Source of the DNA: PALSA-911 sp963743035
GTDB taxonomy: Bacteria; Pseudomonadota; Alphaproteobacteria; Acetobacterales; Acetobacteraceae
Reading direction: 5' to 3'
Assembly (NCBI GenBank): GCA_963743035.1
Contig: CAVUOB010000008.1
Coordinates: 62,001 to 126,000 of the forward strand
Length of the DNA: 64,000 nt
In this document: piece after piece, positions 56,217 through 64,000 of the stretch
Position numbering within the stretch: position 1 is the stretch's first letter
Layout: each line of letters starts with the position of its first letter
Position numbers and translations under genes: made by a program
Notes under the pieces: model-generated
What the model saw: only the letters and a program-made list of their open reading frames with translations
Told to the model about the DNA's origin: nothing
The model's database searches: none

Positions 56217-57653
56217 CAGCCGGAACAGCAGCCGCACCAGCGCCTTGCTGCGCGCCGAGAACAGGCTGGGGGCAAAATAGCTGCCGGCGGCGCGCTTGCC
56301 GATCTCCGCGCGCGTCGGATAGGGCAGGATCATGCCGGCCAGCGCCGACAGCCGGGTGCGCTCGGCGATCGCCAGCGTCCATTGGCCGATCATCTCCCCG
56401 GCATGCGGGGCCAGGATGCCGGCGCCCAGTACCCGGTTGCGCGCGACCACCAGCTTGACCAGTCCCAGGCTCTCGCCCTCCGCCACCGCCCGGTCGTTTT
56501 CCGCCAGCGGCCAGCGCAGCACCGAAACCCGGTGCCCGGCTTCCCGCGCCTCCGCCTCGGTCAGGCCGGCCTGGGCGAGTTCCGGGCTGGTGTAGATCAC
56601 CCGCGGCAGGGCGGCGTAGTCGATGCGCGCGGGCAGGCGGAACAGCCCGCGGCGGATGAAGATGGCGGCGTGGTAGCCGGCGACATGGGTGAAGGCGCGC
56701 GGACCGGTCCCGGCGGGATCGGCGATGTCGCCGACCGCGAAGACCCGCCGGTTGGTCAGGCTGCGCAGGCCGCGGTCGGTGGCGATGCCGTCCTGGCCGG
56801 CGCGGACATTCCCCTTGGCGAGGTCCAGATCCGCGATATCCGGCATCCGGCCGGCGGCGACCAGCAGGTGCGATCCGCCGATCCGCCTGCCGTCGCGCAG
56901 CGCCAGCACGACGCCGCCGAGGGCCGGATCGCTGTCCACTTCGCTGACTTCGCTGCCCTCGTGCAGCGCGACGCCGAGCCCGGTCAGCGCCAGGCGCAGC
57001 CCGGCGGCCAGCTCCGGGTCCTCCCGGGCGGCGATGCGGCCGGCCTCGATGACGCTCACCCGGCAGCCGAGCGCGGCATGCGCCTGCGCCATCTCCAGCC
57101 CGGCCGGCCCGCCGCCGAGGATCAGCAGATGCGCCGGCTTTTCCCGCAGCTCGAACAGCGTCTCGTTGGTCAGGAACGGCACGCGATCCAGCCCCGGGAT
57201 CGGCGGGATCGCCGGGCGGGAGCCGGCGGCGATGACGATGCGCCTGGCGGTGATCCGCGCACCATCGACGGCAAGCGCGTCCGGCGCCAGGAAGCGGGCC
57301 TCGCCGCGCAACACCGTGGCGCCGAGGGCGCGGAACCGGGCCTCGGAATCCATCGGCGCCAGGGCGGCGACGGCGCCCTGCACGTGCGCGCGCACGCCGC
57401 CCCAATCCACCATCGGCTCGCCCAGCCGGATCCCGAACTTCCCGGCCCGCCGGGCCGCCTCGGCGGCATGCGCGGCGGCGAGCAGCGCCTTGCTCGGCAC
57501 GCAGCCGGTGTTGAGGCAGTCCCCGCCCATCCGCGCCCGCTCGATCAGCGCCACCCGCAGCCCGAGCTGCGCGGCCACGGCGGTGACGGACAGCCCGGCG
57601 GCGCCGGCGCCGATCACCGCCAGGTCGAAACGCTTCCCCTCATACCCGGCCAT
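56211..57653 (-). CDS. FAD-dependent pyridine nucleotide-disulfide oxidoreductase (mercuric reductase-like)
   Basis: 480 residues. FAD motif DLAVIGAGAAGLS at ~10-22, redox-active GGDCLNTGCVPSKAL at ~43-57 (CxxxxC), NAD site LLILGGGPAGLEMAQAHAALG, and FAVGDIAD. It lacks the N-terminal HMA domain and the C-terminal Cys pair of true MerA, ending LVRLLFRLP, so mercury reduction is unlikely. Overlaps the TVP38 gene by 14 nt; this pairing is frequent in proteobacteria. Substrate unknown. Confidence 0.86.
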   Translation of the reverse strand: MAGYEGKRFDLAVIGAGAAGLSVTAVAAQLGLRVALIERARMGGDCLNTGCVPSKALLAAAHAAEAARRAGKFGIRLGEPMVDWGGVRAHVQGAVAALAPMDSEARFRALGATVLRGEARFLAPDALAVDGARITARRIVIAAGSRPAIPPIPGLDRVPFLTNETLFELREKPAHLLILGGGPAGLEMAQAHAALGCRVSVIEAGRIAAREDPELAAGLRLALTGLGVALHEGSEVSEVDSDPALGGVVLALRDGRRIGGSHLLVAAGRMPDIADLDLAKGNVRAGQDGIATDRGLRSLTNRRVFAVGDIADPAGTGPRAFTHVAGYHAAIFIRRGLFRLPARIDYAALPRVIYTSPELAQAGLTEAEAREAGHRVSVLRWPLAENDRAVAEGESLGLVKLVVARNRVLGAGILAPHAGEMIGQWTLAIAERTRLSALAGMILPYPTRAEIGKRAAGSYFAPSLFSARSKALVRLLFRLP

Positions 57654-58326
57654 GCGCGGCCTTCCATCGGCGCCACGCCACCGGCGCCAGGGACAGCACG
57701 CCCAGGCCCGCGAGCGGCAGCAGCAGGTCGAGGCCGAGCCTCGGCTGCCCGCCGGCGGCGATCGCGCGATCGAGGCCGGCGCCGATCGAGGCGAACACCA
57801 GGCTGCCCGGCACGATGCCGATGGCGGTGGCGGCGGCGAACGGCGCCAGCCGCATGCCGAGCAGGGCCGGGGCCAGGTTGACCAGCCAGAACGGGAACAC
57901 CGGCATCAGCCGCAAGGCGAGCACATAGAGGAAGCCATCCTTCGCCAGCCCGTCGCGAAAGCGCCCCAGCCAGGGCCCGGCGCGCGCGGCGAGCGGGCCG
58001 GCCAGCGCGTAGCGGGCCGCCAGGAACACCGTGACGGCGCCCAGCGTGGCGCCGACGCTGGCAGCGGCCGCGCCCGCCCAGGTGCCGAACAGCATCCCGC
58101 CGGCGAGCGTCATGATCACCGCGGCGCCGGGAAACGACAGCGCCACCACCGCGGCATAGACGCCGGCATACAGCAGGGGCGCGGACAGCCCGTGCGCCGC
58201 GACCAGCGCGACGAGCTCCGCGCGCCGGGCGAGCAGCCCGTCCCAGGACAATTGCCCGGTCAGCCCGCTCGCCCAGGCGATCAGCAGCAGGACCAGCAGG
58301 GTTGCGAGCGGCAGCAGGCGCTTCAT
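57640..58326 (-). CDS. TVP38/TMEM64 (DedA-like) membrane protein
   Basis: 228 residues, about six transmembrane segments. SNARE-associated domain: ALSFPGAAVIMTLAGGMLFGTWAGAAAASVGATLGAVTVFLAARY and LRLMPVFPFWLVNLAPALLGM. Family members are lipid scramblase-like or transporters. It heads a minus-strand unit TVP38-oxidoreductase-tam, divergent from rpmH. Confidence 0.86.
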   Translation of the reverse strand: MKRLLPLATLLVLLLIAWASGLTGQLSWDGLLARRAELVALVAAHGLSAPLLYAGVYAAVVALSFPGAAVIMTLAGGMLFGTWAGAAAASVGATLGAVTVFLAARYALAGPLAARAGPWLGRFRDGLAKDGFLYVLALRLMPVFPFWLVNLAPALLGMRLAPFAAATAIGIVPGSLVFASIGAGLDRAIAAGGQPRLGLDLLLPLAGLGVLSLAPVAWRRWKAAHGRV

Positions 58327-58462
58327 GGGGGTCCGATATGCGGTGGTCCCGGCTGGTATACGGTACTCGCGTGCCAGGCGCATCCGCGGGCAGGCCGGAA
58401 AGCGGGGATCGAAGATGATGCAGGGCAAGACTGCCTGCGGGGGAAGATTGCCGTCGGGAAAG

Positions 58463-58491
58463 TTGACGGGCGGGGATCACCCCCCTATAAG
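58463..58491 (+). promoter_or_regulatory. sigma-70 promoter for rpmH
   Basis: TTGACG (58463-58468), 17-nt spacer, TATAAG (58486-58491): near-consensus, ~72 nt upstream of rpmH. Drives rpmH-rnpA-yidD-yidC. Confidence 0.72.
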
Positions 58492-58563
58492 CCGCCCCCT
58501 GCGACGGGCGTCCCTGCACGGGTTGGGGGCTGATCCCGCGCCTGCACGCATTGGAGAAACCTC

Positions 58564-58698
58564 GTGAAGCGCACGTATCAACCATCCAAGCTGGTCCGCA
58601 AGCGCCGCCACGGCTTCCGGGCGCGCATGTCGACCGTCGGCGGCCGCAAGGTGCTGGCCAATCGCCGCGCCAAGGGCCGCTCGAAGCTGTCCGCCTGA
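58564..58698 (+). CDS. rpmH: 50S ribosomal protein L34 (bL34)
   Basis: 44 residues from GTG 58564: KRTYQPSKLVRKRRHG, then FRARMSTVGGRKVLANRR and RAKGRSKLSA, all invariant for bL34. GGAGAA lies 6 nt upstream. Too short for many ORF callers. Conserved head of rpmH-rnpA-yidD-yidC. Confidence 0.97.
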   Translation: MKRTYQPSKLVRKRRHGFRARMSTVGGRKVLANRRAKGRSKLSA

Positions 58699-58744
58699 GC
58701 CGCATTCCGCCTGAGCCGCGGATCTTTCCGCCGGAGGTCGCCTC

Positions 58745-59101
58745 ATGCCCACCCCGCCGCAGCGCCTGAAGCGCCGCGCGGAGTTCCTGCGCGTCGCCAG
58801 CAAGGGCCGCAAGGCTCCGATGCCCGGCGTCGTGCTGCAGGCGCTGAAGCGTGACGACGACGCGCCGGCGCGGATCGGCTTCACGGTCACCAAGAAGCTG
58901 GGCAATGCCGTGATCCGCAACCGCACCCGCCGCCGGCTGAAAGAAGCCGTCCGACTGCTGCTGGCCGAGCGCGCCCGCAAGGGGCGGGATCTGGCCGGCG
59001 TGGACCTGGTGCTGATCGGGCGCGACGGCACGCGCAAGCGTGATTTCCCGACCCTGCAGAGCGACATCGCCCGCGCCATGGAAAAGGCCGGCGTGTCGTG
59101 A
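58745..59101 (+). CDS. rnpA: ribonuclease P protein component
   Basis: 118 residues. LKRRAEFLRVASKGRKAPMPGVVLQAL and the RNR signature RIGFTVTKKLGNAVIRNRTRRRLKEAVR are clear. Partners the RnpB RNA to mature tRNA 5' ends. GGAGG precedes the ATG; 46 nt after rpmH. Confidence 0.95.
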   Translation: MPTPPQRLKRRAEFLRVASKGRKAPMPGVVLQALKRDDDAPARIGFTVTKKLGNAVIRNRTRRRLKEAVRLLLAERARKGRDLAGVDLVLIGRDGTRKRDFPTLQSDIARAMEKAGVS

Positions 59102-59123
59102 GTTCCCTGTCCTCGAGGGCCGT

Positions 59124-59432
59124 ATGACCAGCCCGGCCGCCATGCTCGGCATCGGCGCGGTCCGGGTCTACCAGTACACGCTGCGCGGCTTCATCGGCCC
59201 GAATTGCCGGTTCTGCCCCACCTGCAGCGAGTACGCGGTGGATGCGCTGCGCACCCATGGCGCGCTGCGCGGCGGGGCGATGGCGGGGTGGCGTATCCTG
59301 CGCTGCAATCCCTGGAGCGCCGGCGGATATGATCCGGTCGACGCGCCAGTTATCCAGGAACCGGATACTCAAGAACCGTATGCCCAAGACGGGCACAGGA
59401 CTGAACCAGCCGCCCTTGCCGGGCGGGACTGA
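59124..59432 (+). CDS. yidD: membrane protein insertion efficiency factor YidD
   Basis: 102 residues from ATG 59124. YQYTLRGFIGPNCRFCPTCSEYAVDALRTHGALRGGAMAGWRILRCNPW is the complete YidD domain with its conserved cysteines. The C-terminal ~30 residues (QEPDTQEPYAQDGHRTEP) are a variable hydrophilic tail. Aids YidC-dependent insertion. Confidence 0.93.
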   Translation: MTSPAAMLGIGAVRVYQYTLRGFIGPNCRFCPTCSEYAVDALRTHGALRGGAMAGWRILRCNPWSAGGYDPVDAPVIQEPDTQEPYAQDGHRTEPAALAGRD

Positions 59433-59443
59433 ACGGGGCATCG

Positions 59444-61204
59444 ATGGACCAGAAGCGGCTATTCCTCGCGATCGCTGTATCGATCGCCATCCTGCTCGGG
59501 TTCCAGCTGCTGGTGCGCCCGCAACTGCCCCATCCCGTGCCGCAGGAAGCGGCGCAGGACGCCGGCTCCACGGCCGCGAAGCCGTCCGCGGCGCCCGGCC
59601 AGCAGGCCGTTCCCGTCGGCACGGCCCAGAACACGGTGCCGAAGATCGTGCCGCGGGTGAAGATCGCCGCACCGGGCGTCACCGGCTCGATCAGCCTGCT
59701 CGGCGCGCGCATCGACGACGTCGTGCTGAACAATTACCGTGAGACCCTGGCGCCCGACTCGCCGCTGGTGCGCGTGCTGGAGCCGCGCTCCGACCCGCAG
59801 CCCTATTATGCCCAGTATGGCTGGACCGCCGCCCCCGGCACGACCGTGAGCCTGCCGGACGCCGACACGGTCTGGACCGCGTCGGGCGAGACGCTGGGCG
59901 TCGGCAAGCCGGTGACGCTGACCTGGAACAACGGCGCCGGCCTGACCTTCGAGATCGCGCTCACCATCGACGACAACTACATGTTTTCCGTGCACCAGAC
60001 GGTGCGCAACGCGACCGGGGCGCCGGTGTCGCTGTACCCGTGGTCGCGCATCCGCCGCGACTACAAGCCGGAGCTGTCCGGCTATTCCGTGCTGTTCGAG
60101 GGGCTGCTCGGCGTGTTCAACGGCACGCTGCAGGAAACCAGCTACGCCGATGCAAAGAGCAAGGCGGAGAAGCGCGCCGAGGATCCCGATCCCAATCTGC
60201 GCGACGTCGCCTTCAGCACGTCCAGCGTGGGCGGCTGGGCCGGCATCACCGACAAATACTGGCTGACCGCGCTGGTCCCCGACCAGAAGGTGGCCACCAC
60301 CGCGCGCTTCCTGTTCGTCGGCGGCGGCGAGCACTACCAGGTGGATTTCAAGACCGATGAGCCGCAGACCATAGCACCCGGCGGCGAGGCCACGCTCGCC
60401 TCGCAGATGTTCTCGGGCGCCAAGGTGGTCCGGCTGCTGGACCACTACCAGGACCAGTACAACATTCCGCATTTCGACAAGGCGGTGGATTTCGGCTGGT
60501 TCTATTTCCTGACCAAGCCGATCTTCTACGCGCTGGACTGGCTGAACGACCATTTGGGCAATTTCGGCCTGGCGATCCTGGTGTTCACCGTGTTCGTCAA
60601 GCTGCTGTTCTTCCCGCTGGCGAACTACTCCTACCGCTCCATGAGCCGGATGAAGCTGCTGGCGCCGAAGATGCAGGCGCTGCGCGAGCAGTTCAAGGAC
60701 AACCCGCAGGAACTGCAGAAGCGCACCATGGGCCTCTACAAGGAGGAGAAGGTGAACCCGGCCAGCGGCTGCCTGCCGATGCTGGTGCAGATCCCCGTGT
60801 TCTTCTCGCTCTACAAGGTCATCCTGGTGACCATCGAAATGCGGCACGCGCCGTTCTTCGGCTGGATCCGCGATCTCTCGGCGGTCGACCCGACCAATAT
60901 CTTCAACCTGTTCGGGCTGATCCCGTTCAACCCGGCGACGATCTCTCCCTTCCTGCACATGGGCGTCTGGCCGCTGATCATGGGCTGCACGATGTTCCTG
61001 CAGCAGAAGATGAACCCGCCGCCGCCCGATCCGGTGCAGGCCCGCATCTTCCAGTTCATGCCGATCATCTTCACCTTCATGATGGCGAATTTCCCGGCCG
61101 GTCTGGTGATCTACTGGAGCTGGAACAACACCCTGTCGGTGGGCCAGCAATGGCTGATCCAGCGCCGCACCCGCCTGCCCAAACCGAACCTGGCACGCAC
61201 CTGA
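59444..61204 (+). CDS. yidC: membrane protein insertase YidC
   Basis: 586 residues. N-terminal transmembrane helix (~5-21), large periplasmic domain (~75-350) and the conserved C-terminal core: FGLAILVFTVFVKLLFFPLANYSYRSMSRMKLL, VNPASGCLPMLVQIPVFFSLYKV, FMPIIFTFMMANFPAGLVIYWSWNNTLSVGQQWLI. Inserts membrane proteins alone or with SecYEG. Overlaps engB by 55 nt. Confidence 0.96.
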   Translation: MDQKRLFLAIAVSIAILLGFQLLVRPQLPHPVPQEAAQDAGSTAAKPSAAPGQQAVPVGTAQNTVPKIVPRVKIAAPGVTGSISLLGARIDDVVLNNYRETLAPDSPLVRVLEPRSDPQPYYAQYGWTAAPGTTVSLPDADTVWTASGETLGVGKPVTLTWNNGAGLTFEIALTIDDNYMFSVHQTVRNATGAPVSLYPWSRIRRDYKPELSGYSVLFEGLLGVFNGTLQETSYADAKSKAEKRAEDPDPNLRDVAFSTSSVGGWAGITDKYWLTALVPDQKVATTARFLFVGGGEHYQVDFKTDEPQTIAPGGEATLASQMFSGAKVVRLLDHYQDQYNIPHFDKAVDFGWFYFLTKPIFYALDWLNDHLGNFGLAILVFTVFVKLLFFPLANYSYRSMSRMKLLAPKMQALREQFKDNPQELQKRTMGLYKEEKVNPASGCLPMLVQIPVFFSLYKVILVTIEMRHAPFFGWIRDLSAVDPTNIFNLFGLIPFNPATISPFLHMGVWPLIMGCTMFLQQKMNPPPPDPVQARIFQFMPIIFTFMMANFPAGLVIYWSWNNTLSVGQQWLIQRRTRLPKPNLART

Positions 61205-61860
61205 GCCCGCAATCCGAAGCCGGGCAGGCAGCTGCCCTCGAAGCGGCCCGCATCGAAGCAGGCCGCCTGCTGTTCGCCGCCGAATGCGAGTTCTTTCATG
61301 GCGCGCAGAAGCTGGAGCAGTTGCCGCTGCCCGGCCTGCCGGAGGTCGCGTTCGCCGGGCGCTCCAATGTCGGCAAATCCTCGCTGATCAATGCGCTGAC
61401 CGGGCGCAACACCCTTGCGCGCACCTCCTCCCAGCCCGGCCGCACAAGGCAGCTCAATTTCTTCGACCTCGGCGGCCGGCTGACCCTGGTGGACATGCCC
61501 GGCTACGGCTACGCCCAGGCGGCGAAGGACATCAAGGCCGACTGGCAGGGCATGATGTTCGACTATCTGCGCGGACGCCCAACCTTGCGCCGCGTGCTGC
61601 TGCTGCTGGATGCGCGGATCGAGTTCAAGCCGTCCGACGGCGCGGTGATGGATCTGCTGGACCAGGCCGCGGTCACCTTCATGCTGGTCCTGACCAAGGC
61701 GGACGCGGTGAAGCCCGGCCCGCTGGCGCGCAAGACCGCGGCCACCGCCGAGATCGCCCGCAGCCACGCCGCCGCCTATCCGCAGATCTTCGTCACCAGC
61801 AGCGAGATCGGGCTCGGCATCGCCGAACTGCGCGCGGAACTGGCCACGCTCGCGGCCTGA
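61150..61860 (+). CDS. engB: ribosome biogenesis GTP-binding protein EngB/YsxC
   Basis: 236 residues. G1 AFAGRSNVGKSSLINALTGR, G3 DMPGYGYA, G4 LTKADAVK, and TSSQPGRTRQLNFF as switch I. GTPase in 50S assembly. The only in-frame start before the domain is ATG 61150 inside yidC, so a 55-nt overlap in another frame is accepted. About 38 N-terminal residues are extra. Confidence 0.92.
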   Translation: MADPAPHPPAQTEPGTHLSPQSEAGQAAALEAARIEAGRLLFAAECEFFHGAQKLEQLPLPGLPEVAFAGRSNVGKSSLINALTGRNTLARTSSQPGRTRQLNFFDLGGRLTLVDMPGYGYAQAAKDIKADWQGMMFDYLRGRPTLRRVLLLLDARIEFKPSDGAVMDLLDQAAVTFMLVLTKADAVKPGPLARKTAATAEIARSHAAAYPQIFVTSSEIGLGIAELRAELATLAA

Positions 61861-61986
61861 CGGCCGGATTTGCCGCCGCAAGTTTGACCCGTGGTTTGAC
61901 TGGCGCGGCTTGACCGCTGCCGGGGCGGGCCGTACAGGCCCGGCGAACTGCTCCCTCGAAATGGCGTGGAAAGATCAGGTGTCCGT

Positions 61987-62886
61987 ATGACCGAACTCCC
62001 CCAGTTCACCGCCGCCGCCGAACAGGCACGCATCCTCGCGCATGCGCTGCCGTTCCTGCGCCGCTACGCCGGCGCCACCGTGGTGGTGAAATACGGCGGC
62101 CACGCGATGGGCGAGGAAGAACTGGCCGAGCAGTTCGGCGCCGATATCGCGCTGCTGAAGCAGGTCGGCATCAACCCGGTGGTGGTGCATGGCGGCGGGC
62201 CGCAGATCAACGCCATGCTGAAGCGCCTGGCCATCCAGTCCACCTTCATCGACGGGCTGCGGGTCACCGATCAGGCCATGGTCGAGGTGGTGGAGATGGT
62301 GCTGGCCGGCACCGTGAACAAACACGTCGCCGGCCTGATCAACCGCGCCGGCGCGTTGGCGGTGGGCATCTGCGGCAAGGATGGCGGGCTGATCCGCGCC
62401 CGCAAGCTGCGCCGCACAAGGATGGACCCCGGCAGCCGGATCGAGCAGGTGCTGGACCTCGGCTTCGTCGGCGAGCCCGAGCATGTCGATGTGCGCGTGA
62501 TCCACGCCCTGACCGGCGCCGGCTTGATCCCGGTGATCGCGCCGGTCGGCGTGGGCGCGGACGGGCAGACCTACAACATCAATGCCGATACCGTGGCCGG
62601 CGCCATCGCCGGTGCGCTGGGTGCCACGCGGCTGCTGATGCTGACCGACGTCCCCGGCGTGCTGGACGGCGACAAGAAGCTGATCAGCGAGCTCTCGGTG
62701 GCCGATGTCGCCGCCGGAATCGCCTCGGGCATGATCTCCGGCGGCATGATCCCGAAGGTGGAGAATTGCGTCGAGGCGGTGCAGGCCGGCGTCAAGGGCG
62801 CGGTGATCCTGGACGGGCGGGTGCCGCATGTCTGCCTTCTGGAGCTGTTCACCGAGGGCGGGATCGGCACGCTGATCCGCGCCTAG
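61987..62886 (+). CDS. argB: acetylglutamate kinase
   Basis: 299 residues from ATG 61987. VVVKYGGHAMG, NPVVVHGGGPQIN, GLRVTDQAMVEVVEMVLAGTVNK, INADTVAGAIAGALGATRLLMLTDVPGVL and SGGMIPKVENCVEAVQAGV cover the kinase. Second step of arginine synthesis. Arginine-sensitive forms have an N-terminal helix such as the one here (FTAAAEQARILAHALPFLRRY). Confidence 0.96.
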   Translation: MTELPQFTAAAEQARILAHALPFLRRYAGATVVVKYGGHAMGEEELAEQFGADIALLKQVGINPVVVHGGGPQINAMLKRLAIQSTFIDGLRVTDQAMVEVVEMVLAGTVNKHVAGLINRAGALAVGICGKDGGLIRARKLRRTRMDPGSRIEQVLDLGFVGEPEHVDVRVIHALTGAGLIPVIAPVGVGADGQTYNINADTVAGAIAGALGATRLLMLTDVPGVLDGDKKLISELSVADVAAGIASGMISGGMIPKVENCVEAVQAGVKGAVILDGRVPHVCLLELFTEGGIGTLIRA

Positions 62887-62916
62887 GCCGGCGGGCAGGG
62901 TGACAGCGGCCGCGCC

Positions 62917-63603
62917 GTGAAGCATTTCATCAAGCGCCTGCTGCGCCACCCCGTCACCCAATCGGCGCTGGCCAATCTGCTGGGCCTCTATCTCTGGTTC
63001 GCGCTGCGCACCACGCGCTGGACGCTGGACGGCGCGGAGCATGTGGAACCGTATATTGCCGGGCAGTCGGTGGTCGCGGCCTTCTGGCATGAGCGGCTGC
63101 CGCTGATGCCGCAGCTTTGGCGGATGGCACGTGATCGCCGTCCCGCGGGCACCGACCGGATGTACGTGCTGGTCAGCCAGCACCGCGACGGCCGGTTCAT
63201 CGGCTCGGTGGTGCGGCGTTTCGCCCTGGAAGTGGTGCTGGGCTCGACCTCCAAAGGCGGGGCGGCCGGCATGCGGGCGCTGCTCGGCCTGCTGGCGCGC
63301 GGCGATCAGATCGCCATCACGCCGGACGGGCCGCGCGGGCCGCGGCGCGTGGCAGCGCCCGGCGTGGCGCAGATCGCGGCGCTGGCCGGCGTGGCGGTGC
63401 TGCCCTGCTCCGCCCAGACCTCGCGCCGCAAGGTGATGCGCAGCTGGGACCGGATGGTGGTGCCGCTGCCGTTCGGACGCGGCGTCGTGGTCTGCGGCGC
63501 GCCGATCCCGGTGCCGCGCCAGGGCTGGCAGGACGCGCTGCCGAACATCCAGGCGGCGCTGACCGCGGCCGCCGACCGGGCCGACGCATTATGTCCGGCA
63601 TAG
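62917..63603 (+). CDS. DUF374 lysophospholipid acyltransferase-like protein
   Basis: 228 residues from GTG 62917. AFWHERLPLMPQLWR is the acyltransferase HxxxxD-like region; VSQHRDGRFIGSVVRRFALEVVLGSTSKGGAAGMRALLGLLARGDQIAITPDGPRGPRR is the DUF374 core. Next to waaA, suggesting a role in lipid A or outer-membrane lipids. Stop overlaps the waaA start. Confidence 0.88.
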   Translation: MKHFIKRLLRHPVTQSALANLLGLYLWFALRTTRWTLDGAEHVEPYIAGQSVVAAFWHERLPLMPQLWRMARDRRPAGTDRMYVLVSQHRDGRFIGSVVRRFALEVVLGSTSKGGAAGMRALLGLLARGDQIAITPDGPRGPRRVAAPGVAQIAALAGVAVLPCSAQTSRRKVMRSWDRMVVPLPFGRGVVVCGAPIPVPRQGWQDALPNIQAALTAAADRADALCPA

Positions 63604-64000
63604 CCGGCGCGCACCCGGCGCAGTTCGCCTGGTCCACCGCGGCGACCCTGGCGGCGCCGCTGCTGCGGCTGATGCTCCGCCGCCGCCTGTCCCGCGGCAA
63701 GGAGCTGCCCGGCCGCATCGCCGAACGGTTCGGCATCGATCCCACCCCGCGGCCGCCGGGACGGCTGATCTGGCTGCACGCCGCCAGCGTGGGGGAGACG
63801 GTCTCCATCCTGCCGGTGATCGCCGAACTGCCGCCCGATACAAACGTGCTGCTGACCACCGGCACGGTCACCTCGGCGGAATTGCTGGCCAGGCGCCTGC
63901 CGGAGCTGGGCCTGGCGGGGCGGGTGATCCACCGCTTCGTGCCGCTGGACGTGCCGGCCTGGGCCGGGCGCTTCCTGGACCATTGGCGCCCGGATGTCGC
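63591..64000 (+). CDS. waaA: 3-deoxy-D-manno-octulosonic acid transferase, N-terminal part (window edge)
   Basis: Open from ATG 63591 to the window end, ~136 residues. RRRLSRGKELPGRIAERFGI then PGRLIWLHAASVGETVSILPVI is the KdtA N-terminal membrane-proximal region and first GT domain, followed by VLLTTGTVTSAELLARRLP and HRFVPLDVP. Transfers Kdo to lipid IVA, so an LPS-producing cell. Overlaps the DUF374 gene by 13 nt. Confidence 0.93.
   Translation, partial: MSGIAGAHPAQFAWSTAATLAAPLLRLMLRRRLSRGKELPGRIAERFGIDPTPRPPGRLIWLHAASVGETVSILPVIAELPPDTNVLLTTGTVTSAELLARRLPELGLAGRVIHRFVPLDVPAWAGRFLDHWRPDV

Noticed and set aside
56211..57653. Mercury resistance gene merA
   Set aside because: No HMA domain, no C-terminal cysteine pair and no merR or merT nearby.
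58327..58563. Replication origin next to rpmH
   Set aside because: No dnaA gene and no cluster of DnaA boxes is seen; only a promoter. In many alphaproteobacteria rpmH is not at oriC.

Overview
The window is chromosomal DNA from a GC-rich alphaproteobacterium, most likely of the Acetobacteraceae/Rhodospirillales. This rests on gene order (tuf-S10-spc-alpha ribosomal cluster, trpB-trpA-accD-folC, Tim44/MltA/SecB neighbourhood, rpmH-rnpA-yidD-yidC-engB-argB) and on alphaproteobacterial genes such as the ATP12-type ATPase assembly factor and a Tim44-like protein. I place it by family and synteny only; no 16S or database search was possible. No tRNA, rRNA, CRISPR array, prophage or complete insertion sequence is visible.

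Layout. 1-12359: end of tuf and the ribosomal protein run rpsJ to rplO, secY, adk. 12360-13709: a minus-strand PEP-CTERM surface-protein gene interrupts the usual adk-rpsM junction, with a terminator on one side and a near-consensus promoter for rpsM on the other. 13710-16246: rpsM, rpsK, rpoA, rplQ and a terminator. 16331-22154: DUF4260 membrane protein, rarA, a large-subunit pseudouridine synthase, an AsmA protein and an ATP12 chaperone. 22376-27906: polyhydroxybutyrate (PHB) locus (phaE-like, phaC, phaA, phaB on minus, EamA transporter behind; phaR divergent on plus). 28118-34245: XRE regulator, succinate-semialdehyde dehydrogenase, omega-aminotransferase with an EthD-like protein, GST, VOC protein, cupin. 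34498-38784: trpB-trpA-accD-folC. 39026-43676 (minus): MFS transporter, lone LutA-like Fe-S protein, orphan DNA methyltransferase, MltA, Tim44-like protein. 43830-46154: histidine phosphatase, secB, aldo/keto reductase. 46155-48070: leuA behind a leucine-rich leader peptide and an attenuator-like RNA. 48381-55327: small lipoprotein, then the rod-shape operon mreB-mreC-mreD-mrdA-rodA and a DUF3293 gene. 55324-58326 (minus): trans-aconitate methyltransferase, FAD oxidoreductase, TVP38 protein. 58463-64000: rpmH promoter, rpmH-rnpA-yidD-yidC-engB, argB, DUF374 acyltransferase and the start of waaA.

Two things stand out beyond gene content. First, at least thirteen single-base insertions, never deletions, break or scramble otherwise intact genes (rplB, the PEP-CTERM gene, the phaE-like gene, trpB, trpA, accD, folC, the MFS gene). 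Ten lie within 5 kb (34657-39641). Because rplB and accD are normally essential, I read most of them as sequence errors; genes below are described as if repaired. Second, the gaps between convergent genes carry organised inverted repeats: two loci built from four copies of one 3'-UTR unit, and two copies of a ~220-bp repeat holding a 47-nt hairpin core in different slots, with compensatory base changes in its stem.
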